NCBI GenBank assembly: GCA_033032175.1
Contig: CM065316.1
Coordinates: 2,636,115 to 2,700,114, forward strand
DNA length: 64,000 nucleotides
Direction of reading: 5' to 3'
Source: Saturnia japonica
Taxonomy: Eukaryota > Arthropoda > Insecta > Lepidoptera > Saturniidae
The translations under genes and the position numbers were made by a program. Each line of letters begins with the position of its first letter. The stretch's first letter is position 1. Shown here piece by piece: positions 53,440 through 64,000 of this stretch. The notes beneath the pieces are model-generated. The model was not told where the DNA came from. It did no database searches and saw nothing but the letters and a program-made list of their open reading frames with translations.

Positions 53440-53700
53440 GTAGAAGTGAAACCTTCACATCTATGTTTTTTAATTCAGAAAATGATCAAATACACACTAA
53501 TTTAAAGTTTATGACATACAAGTACTCACAATCATTATTTATAATATCATTTTCAATTAATGCACATTTGAAATATCCAAGGTAACCTAACACAATATCA
53601 ATCAGTAACAGAATGTTATAAGTGTTGTCTAAAAAGTTTTTGTTTCGTGCCTTTTTCGTGAGGTAATGAAATTCATTATTGCGTGTCAACAAGAAACTTT
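53440..53700 (-). repeat. Repeat family E, short copy
   Basis: Minus-strand frame 53486-53692 reads RNNEFHYLTKKARNKNFLDN, TYNILLLIDIVLGY, then 'ALIENDIINNDCEYLY'. The parallel copy at 38010-38751 has about 450 bp between the last two peptides; here they are directly joined. Confidence 0.5.
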
Positions 53701-53759
53701 AGAATTATATTATAGGTGCCTATACTTACTGGTACAGTACTTTCAGATATTTTACTCGA

Positions 53760-54170
53760 CATAGCGTAAGTCGGATTTGGCACCGTGGACTTCACTCCGA
53801 ACTTCCGATGTACGGACTGGCTCTCTACATAAGCGCAGAATGCGTTTCCTTGTCGATGGAACTAATTCGCAGCTCATTAAATGTCAATGCTGGAGTCCCG
53901 CAAGGCTCTGCACTTTCTCTCACTCTGTTTCTCCTACATATTAAAGATATGAACAACCTTTGGGCTATAATATTTGGGTGAGTGCAACCCCGCTAAAATT
54001 CGGGGAGAAACAGAAAAGAGACGGTAGGAACTTGAAATTGGACTTAACCAATCTTTGCACCGCATTTCTACATGGGAGGCAAGTAACTAGGTTGAATTAA
54101 AACCCAAGAAAACATGTGTGGCGAGATTTGTACCTACCTACAAAAAAATACGATAAAAAATTAGCATGTT
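53760..54170 (+). pseudogene. LINE reverse transcriptase scrap
   Basis: Plus strand: 'SSLNVNAGVPQGSALS' then 'LFLLHIKDMNNL', the palm segment before the catalytic Asp box. Then 'LGLNQSLHRISTWEAS'-like words in a shifted frame and 'PKKTCVARF'. The YADD box itself is not preserved. Old and badly broken. Confidence 0.6.
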
Positions 54171-54754
54171 CAACCAAACATACAAAAAAAATAATAGATT
54201 AATGGGATGCTTAAAAACTATAAAATTACAAACCGTATTCTGTGACTTGAAATATGTATTAAAAGACGCTCATGCACATTCAGTGAGACCTAGAAGGCGT
54301 TTATGTGTGGGCGGTTTGAAAGGTTACGAGTACTTTCACGAATTTCATTAAACTGATTCAGCTAAACTAACAATCGCCTAGCCAACCACTTCGCTCACAA
54401 CATTTAATTTAAAAAAATTTCTTCAAGTTAATGTAGGATGATTGTAGACACGAGTTAATGTCGACCGTTGGGCACCCAGCACCCAGCACTTGGCAACCGC
54501 TCGCCAATAATTTAGCCTTAGTAAATAAAATATCCAAGTTTTCTTAGGTCCCAGAGATACAAATGTATGTTTTTTTTTTTTGCAGCACGGCAATTGAATG
54601 TCACTATTGTCATTACAGCCTGCATATATTTAACTAGATATGCACAGGCTGATCCCGAAACGCGACACGCAAAAGCGAGTCACTATGACGGACCTTTCAC
54701 CACATAAAAATATTTTATTGGAACCATAAATCATGTTAATTTAACTATAAACTT

Positions 54755-55075
54755 AAAAATTGTTTTTCTTCTTATAAATACTGTATATACTTTCATATAT
54801 GTATATGCATTTAGTAATAAAAACTGTTAATTTGACATTTCAAACAGACCCTTTCAATTTTATTAATTGTATAGATTCTGATGTACCTAGTACATAAATG
54901 TAGATTTTAAAAAGACCTACAACAAAGTCAGCGAGTTGTCAATGTTCTAAAGATCACCCACAATAAGCATTTTGTCTTTAAAATAACCGGAGCCGGGGGT
55001 AGCACGTTTCGCGCGTTTATCCGATTGATGGCATTTTGTAGCCCACGCGAGCACAGCCACGGGCACGGCTAGTAT
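54755..55075. repeat. Two family B fragments, tail to tail
   Basis: 54755-54890 matches the 3' part of family B forward ('tatatgcatttagtaataaaaactgtt', 'caattttattaattgtatag'). 54900-55075 matches its 5' part in reverse and ends 'cacgggcacggctagt'. Confidence 0.5.
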
Positions 55076-55079
55076 AAAA

Positions 55080-57540
55080 TATAATATTTTTTTATCGATA
55101 CATAGGTTCTCTGTCCCGGGCTTGCTTAAAATTTAAGCTATTAACTACCAATCATACTTAACACTAAAGTGATTACTCTTATTATGAATCTGACCTGAAT
55201 TATCTTAACACATCACACTTAATTAATTATTGCGTTGTCGAACATCACAAGTAGCCCACGTGAGAAGTTCAAGAACATCTTCGCATAAATTCTTTTCGCA
55301 TGAAAATTCAGAGTAATTGAAGATGATATTTATTCCTTTTGTTAGAAAAAGAAATTTAAATCCAATTTCGATTATAAATAAGTAATATAACAATGTTAAA
55401 ATTAGTTATATTAAAATAAAATAACTTTCATTGAAATAAAATTACTAATTTCACAACTAAGAAACATATAAATATGTACCTCAATTTCTAATCTACCAAA
55501 TTATATAATAGCTAAGACCTTAATATGTCCTTACTATATAAATTAGTATCTATTATTTTATTACTCATAGGGATTAGTAGCAATTTAATTACAATTTAAA
55601 ACATAATTATTATTTTATGTCGCACTAATAATATGATTTATTTTTGTACTTGTTTGTTAAATATACATACATATTAATTTTCCTTAATATTGAAAGATTT
55701 CTTGAAAACAAAAGCGATTGTTTTTTACTTTGATAGTAATCATGATTTCAACATAGCGGATGATAAAAATGGAGAATTATCTTCACTAGCAGAGATAAAA
55801 AACTGTTGTGTAAATAACACACAGAACCAAAGAAATCAGTGATAATATTTAGATGCAAAATACCATAACGTCAGCTAATGTTAGCTACTTCTTCGAATCG
55901 AATCGATAATTTGAAGTCACTAGATTAGTCCGAGACTTCGTTCTTGTTGTTTTCGAAATTAAACCACTCGTACACCATTTGTTGTAAACTGGTTGTACTA
56001 AAGAATCTTTCGCGGTTGTGGGCACAACTACTCACCATTAATGTTTCATCGCAATCGAATTTATAGTTTAGGAACGCGTGGGAGCTCAAATAAACATACA
56101 CACACAAAGAAACATTCATTTTACGTACATATAGTTACATAAGATAAAAGTAACCAATGTTACAAGAGGATTTTCAAGACTCTAGTAACTTGGTTATAAG
56201 CTAGCAATCATAGACAAAACAAATTCCAATATTTAATTGCAGTACGAATTTATTTTACATAACTTTAATCATTGAGAAGCTAAATGGCATTTGGATAAAA
56301 AAGGAAAAAATAACTATATTACTAATTTTTTAATAAATGTCCTCCACCAGTTTTCCCCTGGTAGCATACATACTAATAGTAATAAAGAAAATAATACCGA
56401 GAAAGTTAAAATGAAAAATAAGTCAATTCTATAATCTAGGGTAGCAATAACTGAGTTAAATATTCAAGGAGACACAAAAAAAATATAAAATAAAGCTAAA
56501 GCTTGTCTGTCTACAATTTCTTTGGGCCAATCTCATCTAATTACACATAAAAGCATATTCACGTTTCACAGACATGCCAATCCTGTGAATGATTTCCCAA
56601 GGGAAATATGTATATCAAATACAAAGACGTCAACTAAGTTGCTGCGATCCAACGTTGTCCGAGGTTATCAAAAAAGTCAACATATGAACTCCCAGACGCT
56701 GCCACAAACTTAGATTAATCTTCGGACTAAAAAGAGATAGATAAAAATCTTAATTTAATTATTATATTTATTCTACTTTTTACCTATTTATAGGAACAAT
56801 AGTACAATATATCACATTCTATTATTTTTTAAACCATGTTCTGTCTTTTAATAGGCTTCCCATAAAATACAACCAAGCCCGGAGAAACTGCCAAAGTCTA
56901 TAATAGCTCCAGGGTTAAGAGCCCTAACAGTACCTATAGTTAATTTTTAAAAACTAAGACAGATCATGGATACAATTTCCTCTTTTAGATAGATCCCATA
57001 TATGGTGTAACTTGAATGGATAAGATCACGAAAGTATGAAGATGAATGGTATATCAGAGAAAGTGTGAAAATATCCAAAAAGGGATACGGTAAATAATAA
57101 TAACTTACAGTAATTAATAGTGAACTAAATATCTTTAAATAAAAAAACCGTCTGTCATTCCCATAAAAGACATGAATGCTCGATGTATGATTTTCGCGTC
57201 GGAAAGTTCCAGATGTAGCTATTAATTTAGCAATGTGTCGAGTAAAAACAATAAATGTTTTAAAGGTATATATAAACCATAGTGTAACACAATTCGCTTA
57301 TCTAAATTAGTCGAAATCATAGATGTGGGTCTAAATAGTAAAGGTTGTCCAATTACGTCAGCCGGTAAAACCATTCGTGGCATGGCCGTCATTAGACTTC
57401 ATAGAATGATGCTATCTTATTTTGCGATAAAGACTTCTGAAATTGTTCTTAATTCTCGTTAGTATCTATCTGCGATTATATATACGACCTATGTATATTA
57501 TAGCGTGGTATGTAAAAGAAATGTTAAATTAAACAAGACA
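55080..57540. other. AT-rich stretch, no gene seen
   Basis: No coding frame or RNA gene. A decayed Jockey-type 3' tail ('aagcccggagaaactgcc', 'ccctaacagtacctatagtta') lies at about 56875-56950. Confidence 0.4.
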
Positions 57541-57548
57541 ATTTTTAA

Positions 57549-57775
57549 TAAAAAAGAAAAACTTCAATGAGTTTGAAGAGTTTCCTGGTGTATCTGCGAA
57601 ATCAAAGGTCCAATGCCAATTAAATCAAAATGGGAACACCCTTAAGATATTCCCTTTCCAAGGAAAAAATAATCATCTATCTAAATTGGTTCATAAACAA
57701 AGAAATTATGGCTGAACATCCATAAAAAATACATTTGAATTAAGAACCTCCTGCGTTTTTGTAGTCGGTTAAAAA
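57549..57775 (+). repeat. Dispersed repeat family A, copy 6
   Basis: 'ctggtgtatctgcgaaatc', 'ccaatgccaattaaatcaaaat', 'ggttcataaacaaagaaatt', 'atggctgaacatccataaa', 'tagtcggttaaaaag' in family order; one of the best-preserved copies. Confidence 0.65.
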
Positions 57776-57779
57776 GATA

Positions 57780-60700
57780 TAAGTATTTAGGTAAAGGTTA
57801 TTTCGAAATTATAACTCTAGAATGTAAGGTAATCGTAACCTCAAAGATCGAAAGTAAGAATCGTTTTCGCAAATCGTATAAAAGCAAGGCTGAACGTTCT
57901 AACATTTCGATAAATCACAACCCAGTTTAGACTAAAATCACGTGCGACCTGCGCTAAGGTCACCACCATAACGTTCTAGTTTCTACATTTACAATTACTT
58001 GTCGTATCTAGTACACGGCGGCCTCGTATCACTTCCTGACATTTCCATGGTTGTAAATTATGTGTAGTTTTTTTGGGTTTTTTAGAAAAGGAACCTAAAG
58101 CCTACGCCGCGCTGTGCTGCGCAGTCCGTCCTACCTTTAAAGGGTCGTATCTTTTGATCCGTAATAGGTAGCTGGTTTAAATTTTTAATAATAAAAAGAC
58201 GAAAAATTTAATTTTTGCTGTATTTATTCTAAAAACGGTACCTACAAACAAGCATAAAACTTGGTGTGATGACATTGCAAATTTTAAAGTAAAACAACAA
58301 TAAAAACTGACCAGGTGACCTGGTGTGACATGAATGAATGAAATGAAAGCACAATTCTTCTAAAAAGTATTATAAAAGGCATTGAAAAAATCAACATAAT
58401 AAGAATTTATTTCAAGTGTTATTTTTAACAGAAACAATTCGGAGATCTTGATAAAGAGTTGCCTTGGAAAAACTGATAGTGTTACCTAGGTATTATATTT
58501 TTCATCTTTTCATATATTGTACATTTAAATAAAATATAAAAATTGGTATTTATTTATAAAAGAAAAACCAGTCCAGCTCCAATGAATCCTTAATCTATCA
58601 ATCAATTTAAATACAATAACACCAGAAAATATAGCTCAAATAATTTAGTGTTTGTAAATCAAAATATGTAACTTTGAACTTTGTCGACTGGCTTCCTTGA
58701 ATCTCTGTGATTTATGACTAAATTATGCTGGTTATGTTACTGTAAATTAATCTATAACCTGTCCTAAATAATATAATAGAAAATATATAAAAATAAAAAT
58801 ATCGACTACAGATCAATCTCTCTTCATTTTTATCGTCAGAAAACGATCAATGTCTATGTAGGTATCTACAAAAGGATTTACGTAAAAGAAAAACGTCGGC
58901 ACTTGAATAAGTCTGTGCTAATAACAAATTATTAATCACAAAATAAACCCAAACACAGGTTGGTTTCAACAAAGCATTATGTATTGGATTACGAACTGTG
59001 TTAGCAACTGAACCTAACGCAAATCATTGACATGGAATGCAAAGCGCGTCTTTGTTTTCAGTTTAATAGCCCCTTTGTACTTTGATAGTGAATCATCTCA
59101 TACTCGGAAGTGAGTAACGACCGAATAACTGACGCTCCTGGCTATCAGTACCATTGCCAAAGGATTTCCCCCAGTACATATTAAGCATACCTACCTACGT
59201 ATAGCGGAGGAAATTTAAAGAAAATTCTTTTATTCATAATACATTTTTATACTGTTTTCTAAAATTATATTGATGATCAGGAACATAATAATACCACGGT
59301 TGAACAAAGGTCTCTTCAAAGTAAAGCACGCTTCAAGCCACGACGTTCCGATAATATTCAAACACAGATAAACCTATCTATATTTCAGTAACCGTAGTAT
59401 GGAATAAAGATCTATCAATAGATAATTCGACGTCAGTCAATGATGAAATCTCTTTAAATATAGCATCAGCATTTAGCGTTTGAACTACAATGGTTATCAG
59501 ATATTAAGTAACAATTTACTCGAAAATGGTCCTAAGCCTAAAAATGGGACTGACACTAAATTATAGCTGATGGAATACCACCGAGAATTCGATATTTTAC
59601 CATCATAATGTTCTCCTGCACCAAATGATCAGGCAACTGAAGCCGATTGAGTCGTCGTCGCTTCAATATCTGTAGAATATGAACATAATTTTTATGACGT
59701 CATTGGTTAGTAATCCTACGCAAACCGGTAACTACATTTCGGCGAATCTACTAACGTGGCTGTTATAGCGAGCAGATTTGACGAGATGACCACTTCGAAT
59801 TCTTATGTCGATCGTAAAGTGACTGACGGCATCATTTTCTTCATTTTATTACGTTAAGAATATTTATATTTACTATTAACATATAATACTTAATTCGGTT
59901 TAGAAAAGATAAATGATATTTTAAGGGTTTTCTGGAATATTCCTATTGCTCATTCTAGGGTTGAAAATCACCTACGAGTTACCACCTCGCTTTCGACCGT
60001 TTTCAAGTAAAACATCTTATCTATCAAAAAAAATGTAAAGAGAAAAAGCTATATAGTTATAAAATACCTGATGAATGTAGAAAAGTGGTCTCTAAATTAA
60101 CGCCCACATAAAATGCAGACGTCGCGGTTTTTATTGGTTTGTGCAAGCGAAATAGCGGATTCTTGGCGCCGTTTAAAACAAGAATGGCATTCTCTTTTAT
60201 ATAAGTCAATTATTATATACGTTATTATATTACATACTTTATAACATAGTCTTCAATAACATATTTATTTGCAACAGAGTTCATCTACTATTCTGCCAAC
60301 GTCACGTGAATACTTTTTTGTTGTTGAAATCTTCATACATAGCTCTACAATAAGGGAGCCCCTTGTTAAAACTAATCAGAGAGTTTTTGTGGCAACTCAC
60401 AATGCATTTTCCTAATTATTATTTATACCTAATCTACTTCACTTGTGTACAATAACTAAACTACATCACGTAAAATGCTGCCAAAATTACAATATAATAT
60501 AGGGCCAAATAACATATGTGTATCAATTAATATAATGTATTAACTACCAAATCAAGAACCCGCCAAAAACTCCAATGAACTAATCAAGGCACGTTGCTAC
60601 GAGCTACTTCCCGTGCGTCACCAAGATTTTGATAAAATCTCACAATGCTAAAAGAAAAACAGAAAGTAAAGATTATGTAATGAACTTACAAGGCATTGAC

Positions 60701-61087
60701 CTCATAATTACCTCTATCGTTTCTGTTGTGAAGCCATGAAGGTACAATGAATGCATGTGACATGTAACCGCGGTTATGGCAGACTGCCACAGAGTACATT
60801 TGTATAGGAGCAGACTGCTTTATACTTTTGTTTATTTTGAAACGAAAATTAAGCTGTATATTATATCTACGTAAAAAAGTAATTAAGCGGTCATTTAGGT
60901 TTTAACTTTAAAGTTCGTAATCGGTTTTGAGAATAATAAGCGAATGATAGAGATGACGTCGTAAGATTTTAATAACATTTCAGAGATTCGCTATGAAAAA
61001 AAAAGGTTATAAGCCACTTTTAGGTTACGTCACCGATTTTCCAGCTTTTTTTACATATTTTCACATTTCATTTTTTGTTGTGTACAG
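57780..61087. other. Upstream region of gene 2; first exon unresolved
   Basis: By analogy with gene 1, this should hold the promoter and first exon of gene 2. A TATAAAAG at 57877-57884 is present, but no ATG-plus-one-base exon with a good donor was found after it. No other gene seen. Confidence 0.35.
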
Positions 61088-63965
61088 AGCGTGAAAAACC
61101 AACATCATTGTTGTTAGAGAAGCAGCGTGAGGCGCTCGTAAAGGGCGCCGAGCCAAACCCAGAGCGACGAGATGAGTGCGCACCGGCGGAGGCCGAGGCG
61201 GCGACGCCCCGCGTGGGCAGGTGGGGAGCAGAATGGCCGAGTTGACTCACCCAGGATACGCGAGTGACCCACCTATCGGCACTACCGCCCGCGCGGTGGG
61301 GCCCGCCCAGAGCCGCGCTGCATCTCACCCTGCAGCGACACGAGGAGTTGGCGACGCGCGCCGAGGTAGTCCTACGCCGTCTGCTCGTCACCGACAACTA
61401 CGACTCAGTCAGCAACTTCATCTCGCTGTACGAAGCGTTCGACCGGCGCACGACCGCCTTAGCTGAGCTGTACCAACTCTACGAGCCGCCGATACGGTCC
61501 AAGAAGCACACGTGCGTCGGTCTAGGGCTCGAGCTGATCAAACGATGGCGAGGTCTCCAAAAAACCTTCCACGGTTTCGAAACGGCGACTGCGCTGTTAT
61601 CGTGTGAGGAGGCGGTCGTCGACGTGCGCGAGTACGTCACCAGCGGGGACAGTCCAGCAGCGATGGCCACGGCTGAGAAGGAACACGTGATGGCGGGCGT
61701 GCAGATCTGCGTCGACGGCCGCCCGGGGATTATGCTAGCGGATCCGGGGTACCACGTGCCAAGGATTGTGACTGTGATGGCTGATCGGGCGTATCCTCAT
61801 ACTGGTGAGTATTTTAGAAAAACATTGTCACAAACTAGCGAAAAAAGCTTCACAAAACCGGACCATCAGTACTCCTTTGATTATATACCATGAGTTATGG
61901 AACACAATCAAACGATTCGTTCTTTTATACATACACTCGCTGAAACGCTCAGAAACTAAAATGTACAAGTATATAAATAAAACAAAACGTTTGATTGATT
62001 TAAAAAAAATGAACCTCCCTAAATTAAAACTAACGTTAGATCTGAAAACCGTCGTAACCCTAAAGAGAGCAACAGGAAATAGAAGATAGCCGTTGTGAGC
62101 TTTAGATTTTCCGCAGATATCTCACGGAATATCCCAACAGAAGCAGCAGATGCACCTAATATAAATTCCCCATTATAGTCTTAGGTCACCTATCAGAATT
62201 TAATAGAAAACAATTAGTGTGAAGAGCTGGAGAAATAAAGCCCGAAATAGACCGGTCTGGAGACATGCTGGACCAGGACAAGGCCCACCCGCGACTGTAG
62301 AGCCTCAGACGATGATGATGACCAATCAGAATATCCCAGCAGCTACACCTGATAGAAAGTCCCCATTCTAGGCTCCGGCACCGATCGGAATGTCCCAACA
62401 CTTGTACCTGATATCATGTCCCCATTCTAGGCTTAATGTGTCATTCCACCTTCCAACGTATTTCAAACAATATTATTCCACAGGCTGGTTCACGCAATCA
62501 GACGAGCCACACTGCCGGAAGGAGTACAACTATACATACAACCTTCAAAACAGCAGCTACGTGGAGTGGCATGAGAGGGAGACGAGAGCCGGCGTCGTGA
62601 AAACGCAAACGTCCCTCATTTTCGTAGCTCGACCTTACCTCGATGGAGTCAACGTGACCGAGAGGAGGAATCTTGTCTACAACTTCAAGTATGTTTTACT
62701 TGTACCGAGTTTTTGAGTTGAACTACACAATATCGTCGATCAGGAACACGCGCACATCGTGCTCACCCCCCCGTTATTATAAAAACGGAAATGCTTATTG
62801 TGGATTATGCTCGCTGTTTTTTTTTAAGAACTACATTAATTTGATATATATCTTATGGTTTACTCCGCGCGAAAGCCATTTAAACGCCTGAATCGATTCA
62901 ACAGTTTATTTTAATTGCGCGGAACCCTAATAATTTTTCTAAAATAAAATTAGCTCAGTTACCACTTATAACATCAGCTATCTGTCGGTGAAAATCCCGT
63001 CAAAATAGGTCTAACCGTTTCGGTGATTAGCCGGAACAAACGGACGAAAATTTTACAATTTTTTTTTGTTATATGGTACCGTTATATACTTTCATTTATG
63101 CATTTAGTTAAAAGCTGTTATTTTAGACATTACATTTTTACTCAGACTTTAATTCCATTATAATTATGTATTGACAAAACACAAAACGATTAGTTTTCCG
63201 TTATTGAAAGCTATTATACCTTATGCATAAGTTAATACAAATGCTTCCATTACAATTCTACATTAATGATTGGTTTCCGACGCGATTGGAGTACAACGGA
63301 GACCAATAATTACTCTAGGGTACCTAACGATATTTTTTTTAAAACAGATTGTGTAACTCACCTGAAAAATGTGGTTTTAGGCCATTTAAGAAACGCAATA
63401 ACGATTTGAATTAAAAAACTCATTGTTTTTTTATTATTATTCACCAGAAGTCTCCTCTCCCGTGACCAGAAAGGTCACCTGATAGCCGGCCTGTACTTTC
63501 CAGTTGGTGACCGAGGAAAGGACGCTCAGTTCACACTCTTCTTCGACAACGGCACAGAGAAACGAAAGATCAAATACAAGTTCAGTACATTCTTCGAACC
63601 AGCCGATGTGAGTCTACCTACATACATTATATTGGACAACTTTTTCCCTTTTAAATTAATGTTTAGTTACATGAGATGATAGGACGTTTCCTAGACTTCA
63701 TCCAGTGCCTTTTCTTATTAAACAATTTATTATATTGTTCGATCATTTAAATTCATAGTGATTGTGGGGAGAAGCTAATGTCAATTTATTTTTACAGATA
63801 CCAAAAACAATCACAGAGGAGATCAAGCTATGCAACGCGCAAATGAACTACAAAAAGGGCGAGTTACTTACCATTATATGCAAACTGGCGAAAGTGATGG
63901 CCAGCCAGTCCTTCATCGAGCAGATGCTAGAGATCAACGATGAGATATGCCGCATGAGCCTCTGA
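61088..63965 (+). CDS. Uncharacterised insect protein, paralogue 2; in-frame TGA
   Basis: Exons: 61088-61804, 62484-62688, 63448-63607 and 63798-63965 (TGA stop). Phases match gene 1 (1 at the start, then 1, 2, 0); the 205-bp exon is identical in length. The first listed exon needs one base from an upstream exon not found. It encodes a charged 51-codon leader ending GRWGAEWPS, the in-frame TGA at 61243-61245, then 363 codons. Conserved blocks: ARWGPPRAALHLTLQ, HTCVGLGLELIKRW (Cys), EHVMAGVQICVDGRPGIM (His), ADPGYH (Asp), VTVMADRAYPHTGWF, DEPHCRKEYNYTYNL, YVEWHERETR, RDQKGHLIAGLYFPV, FFDNGTEKRKIKYKF, and a helical tail LTIICKLAKVMASQSFIEQM. Codon third positions are much more G/C-rich than in gene 1. 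The candidate triad and WHERE block are invariant, implying shared activity. Function unknown; N-acetyltransferase-like fold is speculative. Confidence 0.8.
61243..61245 (+). promoter_or_regulatory. In-frame TGA, candidate readthrough stop, gene 2
   Basis: Context EWPS-TGA-CTC. A hairpin with stem 61282-61288/61293-61299 (7 pairs including one G-T, loop CCGC) lies 36 nt downstream. Position and the six bases TGACTC agree with gene 1. Confidence 0.65.
61805..62483 (+). other. Intron of gene 2 containing degenerate minisatellite
   Basis: Intron from gtgagt to 'attccacag'. Holds the three degenerate repeat units described separately (62125-62434), interrupted by about 130 bp that resembles the 3' end of a LINE frame ('gacaaggcccacccgcgact', 'gatgatgatg'). 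Confidence 0.5.
62125..62434 (+). repeat. Degenerate tandem repeat, interrupted
   Basis: Units start 'gaatatcccaacag' (about 62128), 'gaatatcccagcag' (about 62329) and 'gaatgtcccaacac' (about 62388), each continuing 'acctgat....gtccccattctaggct'. Unit length about 58-65 bp. An insertion of about 130 bp follows the first unit. Confidence 0.6.
62689..63447 (+). other. Intron of gene 2 with a family B repeat
   Basis: 62880-63170 is a forward family B copy ('catcagctatctgtcggtgaaaatcccgtcaaaat', 'tttatgcatttagtta'). The remaining sequence is AT-rich. Confidence 0.55.
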
Positions 63966-64000
63966 CAGCGTGTGTCAAATGGCCGCCAAGACAAAATGGG

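Noticed and set aside
57877..57884. TATAAAAG as a promoter for gene 2
   Set aside because: No initiator at the right distance and no ATG exon with a phase-1 donor follows, so it cannot be tied to the gene at 61088.
1..64000. CRISPR arrays, operons, ribosome binding sites, rRNA genes
   Set aside because: The DNA is eukaryotic (introns, LINEs, nuclear tRNA). No regularly spaced repeats and no rRNA sequence were seen.

Overview
The window is nuclear DNA of an insect, most likely a lepidopteran. It is AT-rich, has multi-exon genes with short GT-AG-bounded exons, and is crowded with decayed LINEs, mariner-like transposons, a Helitron helicase fragment, small inverted-repeat elements and SINE-like families. 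Several dispersed repeats end in the 'tgcccgcg.cttcg' type of motif that I associate with moth and butterfly genomes. The assignment to Lepidoptera is inference; insect origin is firmer.

Host genes. The main genes are two paralogues in the same orientation, about 34 kb apart: gene 1 (20216-27520, coding mostly from 22932) and gene 2 (61088-63965, first exon not found). They share intron positions and phases. One exon is exactly 205 bp in both, and the encoded proteins align over about 360 residues. I recognise no named gene. A Cys...His...Asp arrangement with surrounding motifs suggests, weakly, an arylamine N-acetyltransferase-like fold. Both genes carry an in-frame TGA at the same place, in the same context (Trp-x-Ser-TGA-CTC). 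Codons on both sides differ mainly at synonymous positions. There is no AUG between the TGA and the conserved domain. This is the pattern of conserved stop-codon readthrough, or some other recoding, and is the most interesting signal here. Gene 1 also has a textbook TATA plus Inr promoter and a minimal first coding exon (ATG plus one base). A nuclear tRNA-Leu(UAA) lies at 7786-7868. A set of exon-like pieces at 5158-5650 encodes an unrecognised protein whose exon phases do not join.

Mobile DNA, left to right. Two mariner-like transposase relics lie tail to tail (1440-3122). Small repeats and a 390-bp near-perfect inverted repeat (10024-10412) follow. A Helitron-type Pif1 helicase end (10735-10933, continuing at 12515) is interrupted by a 5'-truncated Jockey-type LINE (10934-12514). 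A REL-endonuclease LINE fragment (13757-14753) is next, then two long repeats head to head (15776-16840). Between the paralogues sit a second, longer copy of the same Jockey family on the minus strand (30800-34922, perfect 11-bp target duplication, intact ORF2), a cluster of hairpins and G-runs (35636-36196), two more decayed LINE reverse-transcriptase fragments (37190-37940, 39560-40233), and a 4.6-kb CR1-like LINE (40425-45063). After these come a 620-bp nonautonomous DNA element (46394-47011), a tRNA-type SINE (48080-48320), further inverted-repeat elements and a fourth reverse-transcriptase scrap (53760-54170). The space between the two paralogues is therefore largely transposon-derived, consistent with a tandem duplication later stretched by insertions.

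All calls rest on reading the sequence. No alignments or database searches were run, so boundaries of old repeats are approximate.
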